Source: CAZMCH01 sp964564735
GTDB lineage: Bacteria > Poribacteria > DTPJ01
Direction: 5' to 3'
Length of the DNA stretch: 40,225 nucleotides
NCBI GenBank assembly: GCA_964564735.1
Contig: CAZMCH010000030.1
Coordinates: forward strand, 1-40,225
Below, one piece after another: positions 16,448 through 24,980 of this stretch. The number at the start of each line of letters is the position of its first letter. Positions within the stretch are counted from its first letter, which is position 1. Made by a program: the position numbers and the translations under genes. Below the pieces are notes generated by a model. It was not told where the DNA came from. It was given only the letters and a program-made list of their open reading frames with translations, and ran no database searches.

Positions 16448-17704
16448 TTATTGCCTAACTTGCCCATTGCCATATATTATATATTTCTGACTTGTTAGAT
16501 CTTCAAGCCCCATCGGACCTCGTGAGTGTAATTTTTGTGTGCTGATGCCCAATTCTGCACCGAGACCGAATTCATTACCATCTGTAAATCTAGTTGAGGC
16601 ATTCACATATACAGCAGCGGAGTCAACCTCGTTTAGGAATCTGTTAGCGCGCTCATAATCCTTTGTTACGATTGCGTCTGAATGATGACTTCCGTAAGTC
16701 TCAATATGCTCAATTGCTTCATCAATATCATTAACAATTTTTACAGACAATATCAAATCAAGATATTCAGTAAACCAATCTTCTTCTATTGCATCAGCAA
16801 TATTTGCGACAATCTTCTTTGTTTGCTGACACCCTCTAATTTCAACGCCTGCATCAAGAAATCTCTTTATCATACTTGGTAAAAATGCCTCTGCAACGTC
16901 CTTATGAACAAGCATAGTTTCCATAGCGTTGCATACTCCAGGGCGTTGAACCTTTGCATTAAAGCAAATATCCTCAGCCATTTTCAGATCAGCACCAATA
17001 TCAATGTATGTATGGCAAACACCTGCAGAATGTTTTGCAACTGGTATTGTTGATCCCTCTGTAATCGCTTTTATGAGTTCATGCCCACCTCTTGCAACTA
17101 TCAGATCGATATACTGATCCAGCTTAATCATATCTTGGATAGCCTGACGATCAGTAATCTCTATAAGCTGAATACAGCCTTCTGGCAATCCCGCTTCAAT
17201 AGCTGATTTTATTAATATATCAGCTATTGCAATATTTGAATTGATCGCCTCAGAGCCTCCACGAAGTATTATTGAATTTCCTGATTTTATGCTTAATCCA
17301 ACTGCATCTGCAGTTACATTTGGTCTTGATTCATATATTATGCCGATAACGCCCAATGGAACACGAATCTTACCAACCCTTATTCCGCTAGGTCTTTGCC
17401 ATATATGCGTGACTTCACCAACTGGATCGGGCAGAGCAACTATCTCTTTTAATCCGCTTGCCATGCCATCAATCCGCTTGTCATTAAGTAAAAGCCTATC
17501 AATAAGGGCAGATGAAAGACCTGCTTCTTTTGCATAGGCAATATCCTTATCATTCTCTTTCTTTAATTCATTTTTTGCATTGGTAAGTCCATCAGCCATT
17601 GCGGATAAAGCCTTATTTTTTGCTGATGTTGACATGCCTGCAAGTATTCTTGACGCTTTCTTTGCGTTTTTTGCTTTTTCAATAACCATTTGCTTAATAC
17701 TCAT
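16448..17704 (-). CDS. proA: Glutamate-5-semialdehyde dehydrogenase (gamma-glutamyl phosphate reductase)
   Basis: ProA reduces gamma-glutamyl phosphate to glutamate semialdehyde with NADPH, the second step of proline synthesis. The 418 residues match the family's usual length. Clear motifs are GVIGIIYESRPNVTADA, the catalytic cysteine in QRPGVCNAMET near residue 257, and the C-terminal EFGLGAELGISTQKLHSRG with GPMGLEDLTSQKYI. It lies 13 bp after a LamG gene rather than directly after proB, so it is probably still transcribed from the rplU-rpmA-obgE-proB operon but separated from proB by two unrelated genes. Confidence 0.96.
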   Translation of the reverse strand: MSIKQMVIEKAKNAKKASRILAGMSTSAKNKALSAMADGLTNAKNELKKENDKDIAYAKEAGLSSALIDRLLLNDKRIDGMASGLKEIVALPDPVGEVTHIWQRPSGIRVGKIRVPLGVIGIIYESRPNVTADAVGLSIKSGNSIILRGGSEAINSNIAIADILIKSAIEAGLPEGCIQLIEITDRQAIQDMIKLDQYIDLIVARGGHELIKAITEGSTIPVAKHSAGVCHTYIDIGADLKMAEDICFNAKVQRPGVCNAMETMLVHKDVAEAFLPSMIKRFLDAGVEIRGCQQTKKIVANIADAIEEDWFTEYLDLILSVKIVNDIDEAIEHIETYGSHHSDAIVTKDYERANRFLNEVDSAAVYVNASTRFTDGNEFGLGAELGISTQKLHSRGPMGLEDLTSQKYIIYGNGQVRQ

Positions 17705-17717
17705 AGTTTGTTTCCCT

Positions 17718-18533
17718 TTATTTATGCTTTATGTTACCCCATGTTTGAGCTATTTTACCGAGCTTTTCAACTCCTGCACCTGTTGACATATTATTCAAAA
17801 CTTCATTTTGTGTCAAAGCTTTTGTATATATGCGAAATTCATCAACAGAAGCAGGACAATATCTTTCAATTGCCCCTCTGTTATTCGCTGCACCAAGATA
17901 TAACGGATGTTGAAATTCAATATAATTAATAGGCGATTGTGCTATTGCATTATTTATTTCTTGAACTTTACCATCAACATATATTATGCAAGTATTACTA
18001 TTTGCATCTCCAACAACCCATGCAATATGATGCCATGAATTGTTATATATATTAGCAGATATTTCTGGAGCAAATGCCTTTCCACCATTGTCCCTTATAT
18101 AAAAATGTGTGTTACCTTTGGCATAAGCCCATGCTGGCGTTGCTGTCCTGTTAAGGTCTATCGCCCAAGCCATAGTCACATCATTGCTTAATGTCTTAAA
18201 CAGGGTAGTCCAATCGGGTGTTGAAGTTGTCTTTATCCAGAAGTCTATGGAGAATGTGTTAAGCTTAGAGCCAAATCCTTGCATAACAGTCATATCAAGA
18301 TAGTTATCTTTGCCATTAAATTCTATTGCCTCATTGTATTTACCCGGAACGATGGTTGGCTTTCCGATCATCTTAGAGTTATAATTACCTGCAAGGTCGG
18401 TCACATTATCTCCAACAATAGTTGATTGATCAAATGAAAAATTAGCTATCAAACCATCTTTCACTATATCAGCATTACATAATCCTAAACAAATAGAGAA
18501 TATTACAACCAAAGATATTATATTATAACGCAT
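17718..18533 (-). CDS. Secreted LamG-domain protein with C-terminal WG-x-IK motif
   Basis: The 271-residue protein has a signal peptide (MRYNIISLVVIFSICLGLCNA, cleavage near residue 21). A LamG/concanavalin-like domain fills most of the rest: GLIANFSFDQSTIVGDNVTD, then GKDNYLDM, FSIDFWIKTTS, WHHIAWVVGDA and VDEFRIYTKALTQNE. LamG domains usually bind carbohydrate or protein ligands. The C-terminus VEKLGKIAQTWGNIK resembles the KL-x-T-x-WG-x-(I/V)-K segment of the three jelly-roll paralogues at 3608-6165, although the proteins are otherwise different. It lies 19 bp after the sialidase-like gene and 13 bp before proA on the same strand. Confidence 0.85.
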   Translation of the reverse strand: MRYNIISLVVIFSICLGLCNADIVKDGLIANFSFDQSTIVGDNVTDLAGNYNSKMIGKPTIVPGKYNEAIEFNGKDNYLDMTVMQGFGSKLNTFSIDFWIKTTSTPDWTTLFKTLSNDVTMAWAIDLNRTATPAWAYAKGNTHFYIRDNGGKAFAPEISANIYNNSWHHIAWVVGDANSNTCIIYVDGKVQEINNAIAQSPINYIEFQHPLYLGAANNRGAIERYCPASVDEFRIYTKALTQNEVLNNMSTGAGVEKLGKIAQTWGNIKHK

Positions 18534-18552
18534 CTCATATCTCCTTGAACTA

Positions 18553-20319
18553 TTATTCTGATAACATTATGTCTTTATATTTATTAAAATTGCCAATAAT
18601 TTCAGAATTCCTTAGATAGCGGTCATATATTTTAAGGCATTTCAATTTTCCATTAAAATTAGGCATAATTCTTAGTTTATCAGCATTATTAATGTTATCA
18701 AGAAATTGGCTAAATCTTCCCCATCCATATTGACGATATTCCCCTCCATCACATAATACACCATCAATAACAAATGTAATAATATTAGGTGCGCCATCTA
18801 TTACAATCGCTATATGATGTGGCTTTTTTGTATCAAGTATCTCCTGATCACAATCCCAATTTGCTAAATAGTTACCATCATTAATGACAATTTCAACCGT
18901 TCCTTTATCTGTTGTCAAAAGAGCGATACCTTTCCCATTGTCATCTCTTGAATCAATTATAACCTGCCCTTCAGATAGAGCATCAAATTTAATCCATAAC
19001 TCTATGGTAAATCCACCTTCAATAAGACTAGGTAAGGTTGGCATTGTTACTTCTGTTTTGCTTGTAGAATCAATCGATAAGACTAAACCATCTCGGACAA
19101 TTTCCTTTGTATCAAATTGATTCCATAGTCCATTAAGTAATTTCGGTTCTATTTCATGTATTGTCGCTTTTGTCTTTTGTGTCGTTGTGATCCAATAACG
19201 CCCATCTTGCTCAATAAGGTCTGGATAACTCAGTCTGCCCGTTTCGTATGATAGATCATGACTGTAGAGCAATATTTCTGGCTGAGACCAAAGAATGAAT
19301 CCATCTTTTTCAATACCACCAGAGATCCAAGCAGGATTTCTATCTGCAAAGTCTTTTCCACTATGATTATGATACCAAAAGAGATATTTACCGTTTTTTG
19401 TTTTCCATATTCTTGGACATGCTCTTGGATTCTTAAAATGGCGACCATTGCTATATTTGGCAATTTCTGGCTTTGACCATGTTATTCCGTCATCTCGGCT
19501 ATATGAATTGATTGGATGTCCTGTTGTAGTCCTATACATGCAGTATAGATCACCATTTGATAAAGGCACTATGTTATGCTCTTCCTGAACAGAACCAAAT
19601 TCAGGTGATCGCAAACCATGATCGCCATCAGGTAGCATCTGCCATTTTATATTTGACGGATTCTGTTCAGTCATTATATTATCTGATCGGAAAAACCATC
19701 CCTCACCCTCCTCAAGCATATATTTTCCTAGCTTTGTGAATCCAAATAAGGCAGAACCTTTGCTCACAGTCGGCTTGCCGATGCCCCACATAATTTGGAC
19801 TTCGCCATTCCACTGATTATTTAAATCACATTCAGTTACTCTAACAGGAAGGCGATAACGTTCAGACCAAGTTTTTCCGTTGTCATCTGAATATTTGTAG
19901 CAATACCAGCCAAGCATGTCAGCACGTATAGGTTTTTCGTCTAATTCATGAATATTATCACCATTGTAAATATAAAATGCGTAAATACGCCCATTATCAA
20001 CCATTAAAGGCATTACCCAAGATGCCTCAATATTTGTCGGAGGTTCAATTTCAATTGGATTTGACCATGTTTTACCTTGATCATTGCTTGTTACTGCAAC
20101 GATATATTGAGATGAAGAACCTTCATGTTTTGAGCTTGTGGTAAACGTGCATATCCACGTCCCGTCTTTGCCGATTATGACATAAGGCTGATCGCAATAG
20201 CCATGTTCGTAGATGGATATTCCGTTTTCTATGTTTCTTGGATCAAGATTTTGCATACTAGGGTTTATATTTATGATTAAAATTAGAATGTCAAATATTG
20301 TAAATAAAGCAAATTTCAT
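18553..20319 (-). CDS. Sialidase-like BNR-repeat protein with C-terminal LamG domain
   Basis: The 588-residue protein has a hydrophobic N-terminal export signal (MKFALFTIFDILILIININP). Residues of about 30-400 form a six-bladed sialidase-type propeller with Asp-box repeats S-x-D-x-G-x-T-W: SNDQGKTW, SDDNGKTW and SRDDGITW. Residues of about 420-580 are a LamG domain (LIEGGFTIELWIKFDAL). Exo-alpha-sialidases release terminal sialic acids. The catalytic arginine triad and Tyr cannot be assigned with certainty by eye, so the enzyme may be a different BNR-type glycosidase. It is the first of two secreted-protein genes inserted between proB and proA; its ATG overlaps the stop (TAATG) of a tiny upstream frame. 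Confidence 0.8.
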   Translation of the reverse strand: MKFALFTIFDILILIININPSMQNLDPRNIENGISIYEHGYCDQPYVIIGKDGTWICTFTTSSKHEGSSSQYIVAVTSNDQGKTWSNPIEIEPPTNIEASWVMPLMVDNGRIYAFYIYNGDNIHELDEKPIRADMLGWYCYKYSDDNGKTWSERYRLPVRVTECDLNNQWNGEVQIMWGIGKPTVSKGSALFGFTKLGKYMLEEGEGWFFRSDNIMTEQNPSNIKWQMLPDGDHGLRSPEFGSVQEEHNIVPLSNGDLYCMYRTTTGHPINSYSRDDGITWSKPEIAKYSNGRHFKNPRACPRIWKTKNGKYLFWYHNHSGKDFADRNPAWISGGIEKDGFILWSQPEILLYSHDLSYETGRLSYPDLIEQDGRYWITTTQKTKATIHEIEPKLLNGLWNQFDTKEIVRDGLVLSIDSTSKTEVTMPTLPSLIEGGFTIELWIKFDALSEGQVIIDSRDDNGKGIALLTTDKGTVEIVINDGNYLANWDCDQEILDTKKPHHIAIVIDGAPNIITFVIDGVLCDGGEYRQYGWGRFSQFLDNINNADKLRIMPNFNGKLKCLKIYDRYLRNSEIIGNFNKYKDIMLSE

Positions 20320-20414
20320 TACTTATATTTCTTTTCCATTAAGCCAGTCAAGCATATTTTTCTAATTCTTTGAGCCAAATTCTTTATATCTTCTAGCCTT
20401 GAAATCATCTTCAT
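20319..20414 (-). CDS. Possible 31-residue peptide between proB and the sialidase-like gene
   Basis: A frame reading MKMISRLEDIKNLAQRIRK and then ICLTGLMEKKYK ends in TAATG, sharing bases with the sialidase start. A second frame (20362-20424, 20 residues) begins with ATGA overlapping the proB stop. Either could couple translation of proB to the next gene. There is no independent evidence that these are genes; they may be chance openings in a 101-bp spacer. Confidence 0.2.
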   Translation of the reverse strand: MKMISRLEDIKNLAQRIRKICLTGLMEKKYK

Positions 20415-20420
20415 TTTCTT

Positions 20421-21548
20421 TCATCCCTGACTTCCCAAAATAACAAGGTTATCTCTATGTATCACTTCATCATAATAAACCTGTCCTAATATTTGCTCAA
20501 TTTCGCTTGTCTTTTTGCCTTTTATTTGGTGAATTTCATCAGAGTTATAATTAGTCAGCCCTTTTGCAAATTCAATATTATTTTCATCAATACATCTGAC
20601 TGTATCACCGAACTCAAAATCGCCGATAACGTCAATGATACCAGAAGGTAAAAGGCTTTTTCCATTCTCCACAAGGGCTTTTTTTGCGCCTATATCAACC
20701 TTTATTGTGCCTTTGCAATTTGATGAGTATGCAATCCATCGCTTTCTACTAGGGAGTTTATCGCCTTGTGGCAAAAAGATCGTTCCTTCATCTTCACCAT
20801 TAAGTATTTTTGTTACTATATCTTGCTTTTTGCCGTTGGCAATTATCATCAATTCACCTGCGCCTGTTACAATCTCTGCAGCGCGCAATTTTGTAATCAT
20901 ACCACCTACGGAAGTTGCGCTTCCTTCCCCGCCAGCCATTGCCTTTATTTCAGGAGTAATGCTTGGAATAACACTGATAACTTTTTTTGAATGATCATAA
21001 AATCCATCTATATCTGATAAAATAATCAGAAGATCAGCCTTAATTAGATTAATTAATAATGCAGATAGGGTATCATTATCACCAACTTTTATTTCATCAA
21101 CTGCTACTGTGTCATTTTCATTAACTATTGGGATAACGCCATTTTGCAATAATGTGGATATAGTATTGCTTGCGTTGATATATCTTTTTCTATCGTTGAT
21201 GTCGCCCTGAGTTAAAAGTATCTGTCCAACAACCTGATTATATTCAGAGAAAATAAGTTCATATATGCGCATAAGATGAGTTTGACCAACTGATGCGGCA
21301 GCTTGCTTTTCTGGAATATTATCTGGTCGTTTTTCCCAACCAAGCCTGCTCATACCCGTAGCAATCGCCCCTGATGTTACCAAAACAATCTCTTTTCCGC
21401 TTTCTCTTACTTGGACAAGGTCTTTAACAAGACTGCCAATTCTACCAAGATTGAGTTTTGTATCAGGATAGGTTAGTGTGCTTGTGCCTACTTTTACAAC
21501 CAAACGCTTTACATCTTTTAATATGGATTTGCGATCTATATTTTCCAT
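20421..21548 (-). CDS. proB: Glutamate 5-kinase
   Basis: ProB phosphorylates glutamate at the gamma-carboxyl, the committed step of proline synthesis. I start at 21548 (MENIDRKSILKDVKRLVVKVG), which has a GAGG ribosome binding site and gives 375 residues, close to the family norm. A longer frame from 21605 would add 19 atypical residues. The kinase domain shows VVKVGTSTL, VTSGAIATGMSRLG, VNENDTVAVDEIKVGDNDTLSA and the GTSVGGM-type glycine loop (SATSVGGMITKL). The last 80-90 residues are a PUA domain, as in the E. coli enzyme. It follows obgE by under 70 bp. Confidence 0.95.
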   Translation of the reverse strand: MENIDRKSILKDVKRLVVKVGTSTLTYPDTKLNLGRIGSLVKDLVQVRESGKEIVLVTSGAIATGMSRLGWEKRPDNIPEKQAAASVGQTHLMRIYELIFSEYNQVVGQILLTQGDINDRKRYINASNTISTLLQNGVIPIVNENDTVAVDEIKVGDNDTLSALLINLIKADLLIILSDIDGFYDHSKKVISVIPSITPEIKAMAGGEGSATSVGGMITKLRAAEIVTGAGELMIIANGKKQDIVTKILNGEDEGTIFLPQGDKLPSRKRWIAYSSNCKGTIKVDIGAKKALVENGKSLLPSGIIDVIGDFEFGDTVRCIDENNIEFAKGLTNYNSDEIHQIKGKKTSEIEQILGQVYYDEVIHRDNLVILGSQG

Positions 21549-21616
21549 TTTTGCCTCGAACATTCCTTTTTTTGCAATTTTATTTTGAGCGAAAAACATT
21601 ATCAAACATAATTCTA

Positions 21617-22891
21617 CTATTTTCTATAAGTAAACTCAATATCATCAACGACTATTATATCACCATCTTTTGCCCCTGCCTTTGAGAGCGCATTTATAAC
21701 ACCCATGTTTTTTAGCTTGTTATGTAGCATAGCAACTGCCATGTCATTTTCCATATCGGTCATAAGAACAGCCCTTCTAACTGGCTTTCCAGATAAGATG
21801 AATTTTGAACCAACTTTCTCAATCTCAAAGACAGGTTCATAATTATATTCAATGATTTCAACTTGATATTGCTTATCTTCTTCAACAACTGGTATGCTTT
21901 CGAGAAGTTCATAGGCAGTATATACTAATTGTGATAAGCCTTCGCCTGTTAAGGCAGATATAGGCATTATTGGTAAGTGATTTTCATTTGAAAGATGATT
22001 TTGCAATTTTTTTAGACCATTTATTGCTTGTGGAAGGTCTATTTTATTTGCGACTACGATCTGCGGAAGTTCTGCCAATTTTTGGTCATAGAGATATAGC
22101 TCTTCATTTATCTTTTCATAATCAGTTACAGGATCACGACCATCAACAGATGCAACATCGATAACATGAATCAATGCCTTTGTTCGTGTTATATGTTTTA
22201 GAAACTCATCACCAAGCCCAATACCTTCATGCGCACCTTCAATTAAGCCCGGAATATCAGCAACAACAAAACTTTTTTCGTCATCAACCCTCACAACACC
22301 CAGAACAGGTGAAAGAGTCGTAAATGGATAATTTGCTATTTTCGGCTTTGCAGAAGAGATTTTGGATATAATAGACGATTTTCCAGCATTGGGATAGCCA
22401 ATAAGACCTATATCGGCAATCAAACGCAGTTCCAAATCAATATCCATTTCTTCCCCTGGTTCACCTTTTTCGGCAACTCTTGGGGCTTGATTTGTGCTAC
22501 TTTTGTATCTAGTGTTGCCTTTTCCGCCACGTCCACCTTTTGCCAATATGACTGCTTGTCCTTCTGACGTCAAGTCTGCGATGATTTCGCCAGTATCAGC
22601 ATTTTTGATTATTGTTCCGGGCGGGACTTTAATTATCTTATCTGCACCGTTAGCACCGTGCATGTTTTTGCCTTTTCCATTAACGCCGTTTTCTGCTTTA
22701 TAATGCTGAGTGTAGTATTGCTCAACAAGCGTATTAAGATGTTCAACTGCCAATGCAATGACATTCCCACCATCACCACCATCACCGCCATCTGGTCCGC
22801 CTCTGGGAACTCCTTTTTCTCTGCGGAAACTAATACAGCCATTACCGCCTTTACCTGATTTTATGTGTATCCGAACTTTATCAATAAACAT
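21617..22891 (-). CDS. obgE: Obg family GTPase (ribosome assembly)
   Basis: Obg is an essential GTPase involved in 50S ribosome assembly and stress control. The ATG at 22891 gives 424 residues starting MFIDKVRIHIKSGKGGNG; a TTG four codons earlier is an alternative. The glycine-rich Obg fold spans residues of about 1-155 (GGPDGGDGGDGG). The G domain follows with GYPNAGKSS (G1), DIPGLIEGAHEGIGLG (G3) and NKIDLP (G4). A C-terminal OCT domain lies at about 345-424. It sits in the conserved rplU-rpmA-obg order. An upstream spacer of about 140 bp after rpmA could hold a secondary promoter. Confidence 0.95.
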   Translation of the reverse strand: MFIDKVRIHIKSGKGGNGCISFRREKGVPRGGPDGGDGGDGGNVIALAVEHLNTLVEQYYTQHYKAENGVNGKGKNMHGANGADKIIKVPPGTIIKNADTGEIIADLTSEGQAVILAKGGRGGKGNTRYKSSTNQAPRVAEKGEPGEEMDIDLELRLIADIGLIGYPNAGKSSIISKISSAKPKIANYPFTTLSPVLGVVRVDDEKSFVVADIPGLIEGAHEGIGLGDEFLKHITRTKALIHVIDVASVDGRDPVTDYEKINEELYLYDQKLAELPQIVVANKIDLPQAINGLKKLQNHLSNENHLPIMPISALTGEGLSQLVYTAYELLESIPVVEEDKQYQVEIIEYNYEPVFEIEKVGSKFILSGKPVRRAVLMTDMENDMAVAMLHNKLKNMGVINALSKAGAKDGDIIVVDDIEFTYRK

Positions 22892-23032
22892 TTTATTTTC
22901 CAAATCGTATAGCTATAAAAAAACCACGAAAAAGCAATTAAGCTAACAAAGTGAGATACCTTAATATAAGCACTCACGTTTCAATGCCTTCGTGGTCTTT
23001 AATTATGATTGAGTTTGATTGCTATGTAAAAA

Positions 23033-23290
23033 TTAGATTGCCTGCAAAATACTAACTTTTTTTCGTGTCTTATCTTTCCTTTGGAATTTGACATATCCAT
23101 CAGTGAGGGCGAATAGAGTATCATCTTTTCCTAGTCCGACATTATCGCCGGGATGGATTTTTGTTCCTCTTTGCCTAACAATTATGCTTCCAGCAGAGAC
23201 AAGAGTTCCATCTGATACCTTTACTCCCAGTCTTTGACCTGCGCTATCTCGTCCATTACGTGTGCTACCTTGACCAGTTTTATGAGCCAT
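23033..23290 (-). CDS. rpmA: 50S ribosomal protein L27
   Basis: The 85-residue protein carries the L27 signature GSTRNGRDSAGQRLGVKVSDG. Its N-terminus (MAHKTGQGSTRNG) reaches the peptidyl-transferase centre in the assembled ribosome. There is no Firmicutes-style cleavable extension. Its ATG shares one base with the rplU stop codon (TAATG), so translation is coupled. Confidence 0.97.
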   Translation of the reverse strand: MAHKTGQGSTRNGRDSAGQRLGVKVSDGTLVSAGSIIVRQRGTKIHPGDNVGLGKDDTLFALTDGYVKFQRKDKTRKKVSILQAI

Positions 23291-23670
23291 TAATTATCTC
23301 CTCCTTCGACTGTTTCAGGCTGAATTTCATCAACTTGTGTATCGGCAATATTGGTTGCCCCAGTTCTAATTTCATCTACCTGAATTCGCATATATTTTTG
23401 CCTGTGTCCTATTTTTCGCTTATATCCCTTTCGTTTTTTGGATTTAAAGACTATAATCTTTTTTCCGGAAATATTATCCAATGCACGACATACAACAACA
23501 GCATCTTCTATAACAGGAGTCCCTACTTTAATATTATCATCATCAACAACCATGAGAACATTTTTTAGTTCAAAACTTTCTCCGATAGGAACATCCACTT
23601 TTTCTATATTAATTGTTTTCCCAGTAATGGCTTTATATTGCTTCCCACCGGACTCAAAAATTGCATACAT
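23290..23670 (-). CDS. rplU: 50S ribosomal protein L21
   Basis: The 126-residue protein begins MYAIFESGGKQYKA, the L21 signature, and has the conserved KKRKGYKRKIGHRQ region near residue 75. It is about 20 residues longer than typical L21 because of an acidic tail (residues of about 100-126, TGATNIADTQVDEIQPETVE). It is the first gene of the rplU-rpmA-obgE-proB-proA cluster and lies about 85 bases after the predicted transcription start of a consensus promoter. Confidence 0.96.
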   Translation of the reverse strand: MYAIFESGGKQYKAITGKTINIEKVDVPIGESFELKNVLMVVDDDNIKVGTPVIEDAVVVCRALDNISGKKIIVFKSKKRKGYKRKIGHRQKYMRIQVDEIRTGATNIADTQVDEIQPETVEGGDN

Positions 23671-23762
23671 ATTATTCCGTCCTTCTCCTTAAATTCACTA
23701 TCAATATATTATTTTCATCATTTGTGATTATATTTTTTGATATTATCTAACCAAGCCAAAAC

Positions 23763-23791
23763 ATTATATCAGAATTAGGTCATACTGTCAA
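23763..23791 (-). promoter_or_regulatory. Consensus sigma-70 promoter for the rplU operon
   Basis: On the minus strand the boxes are TTGACA (complement of 23786-23791) and TATAAT (complement of 23763-23768), both perfect, with a 17-base spacer. A strong promoter fits a ribosomal protein operon. The leader to the rplU start is about 85 nt. Confidence 0.9.
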
Positions 23792-23950
23792 TGTCTGATC
23801 TTCAGCAGAAATTACCATTGACACCTTAGCTTTTTTAGATTATGATTGATCAATGAAAAAATATTGCTTTTGCCAAAATTGTAAATAAATTATTATGTTT
23901 TACATTTTGGTCACATAATAGGTTTCTTTTTGAAAATCAGGAGGTAAAAA

Positions 23951-24913
23951 ATGGCTGTAAAGGTTGGATTTATAGGAACCGGAGGTATTGCAGGGGCACA
24001 CCTAAGTAATTTGAAAAATTTTGATGACGTTGAATTTGTTGCAATGTGCGATGTTTCAGAAGATAGAGCAAAATCAAGAGCTAATGAGTTTGGGGGAAAA
24101 GCTTTTACTGATTATAAAGAAATGTTTGATAAAATTGATATGGACGCTCTATATATCTGCACTCCACCATTTGCTCATGGTGAACAAGAAAGAATTGCCT
24201 GTGAAAAAGGTATCGCAATGTTCATTGAAAAACCCATAGCAATTAAAACTGAAACTGCCATTATCATTAACGATCATATACAACGTAGTGGAGTTATTAC
24301 AAGCGTTGGTTATCACTGGCGTTATCAGGGAAATACTCAAACAGCGCTTTCTGTGCTAAAAAAAGAAAAAAAAGTTCTTGGTGCTTTGGGTTATTGGATG
24401 GGTGGAATGCCCGGGACTCCATGGTGGCGTGTTGCAGCAGAATCGGGCGGACAGCATTGCGAACAAACTACACATATTTTTGATCTATGCCGATACCTTG
24501 TTGGCAGTGATGCAAAGACCGTTCATGGTGTTGCTGCAAGTGGGACTATGACTGATGTTCCAAATTACGATATCGAAGATATTAGCATGGTTAACATACT
24601 TTTTAAGAATGGTGCTGTTGCCAATATAACCTCGTCATGTGTTATGAATAATTGGGGACGAGTTCATCTCGAAGTTTTCAGCAGAGGTCTTGTTGTGTCT
24701 GTTGGTGGTCCTGGTCCATTAATTAGCCGAAATGGTCAGGCAGAGGAAGTTGAGCAAGTTGCTGGCTCAGATAGAGACCGGGTATTCATTGATGCTGTAA
24801 AGACAAAGGATGCCTCCAAGATACTTTCACCTTATGCAGATGCTCTTGAAACACTTAAGATAACTGATGCTGCAAGTAAGTCATTTGCTTCTGGAAAAGC
24901 TATTGATCTATAA
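23951..24913 (+). CDS. Gfo/Idh/MocA family oxidoreductase
   Basis: The 320-residue protein has an N-terminal Rossmann fold (VGFIGTGGIAGAHLSNL) followed by MCDVSEDRAKSRANEFG and the EKPIA motif near residue 97. It has a C-terminal alpha/beta substrate domain with the HWRYQG stretch. These enzymes oxidise or reduce sugars, inositol or related polyols using NAD(P). The substrate is not determinable. A strong CAGGAGGTAAAAA ribosome binding site precedes the ATG. The divergent spacing of 280 bp from rplU contains its own promoter, which I could not place with confidence. A palindromic repeat and an HAD hydrolase gene follow. Confidence 0.88.
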   Translation: MAVKVGFIGTGGIAGAHLSNLKNFDDVEFVAMCDVSEDRAKSRANEFGGKAFTDYKEMFDKIDMDALYICTPPFAHGEQERIACEKGIAMFIEKPIAIKTETAIIINDHIQRSGVITSVGYHWRYQGNTQTALSVLKKEKKVLGALGYWMGGMPGTPWWRVAAESGGQHCEQTTHIFDLCRYLVGSDAKTVHGVAASGTMTDVPNYDIEDISMVNILFKNGAVANITSSCVMNNWGRVHLEVFSRGLVVSVGGPGPLISRNGQAEEVEQVAGSDRDRVFIDAVKTKDASKILSPYADALETLKITDAASKSFASGKAIDL

Positions 24914-24931
24914 AATAAGCCTAAATCGTAT

Positions 24932-24955
24932 GGGACAGACATGAATGTCTGTCCC
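24932..24955. repeat. Perfect palindrome GGGACAGACAT-GA-ATGTCTGTCCC
   Basis: An 11-bp perfect stem with a 2-base loop lies in the 67-bp space between the oxidoreductase and HAD genes. There is no T tract after it (TACACAAAAAA follows), so it is a poor intrinsic terminator. Similar 'GGGACAGACAT' palindromes occur as interspersed repeats in other genomes, to my recollection. Only one copy is in this window. Confidence 0.7.
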
Positions 24956-24980
24956 TACACAAAAAAGGATTTCTTAATTA

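Noticed and set aside
22758..22810. Tandem CACCATCACCA-like triplet repeat suggesting a microsatellite
   Set aside because: It encodes the glycine-aspartate-rich loops (GGDGGDGG) normal in the Obg fold.
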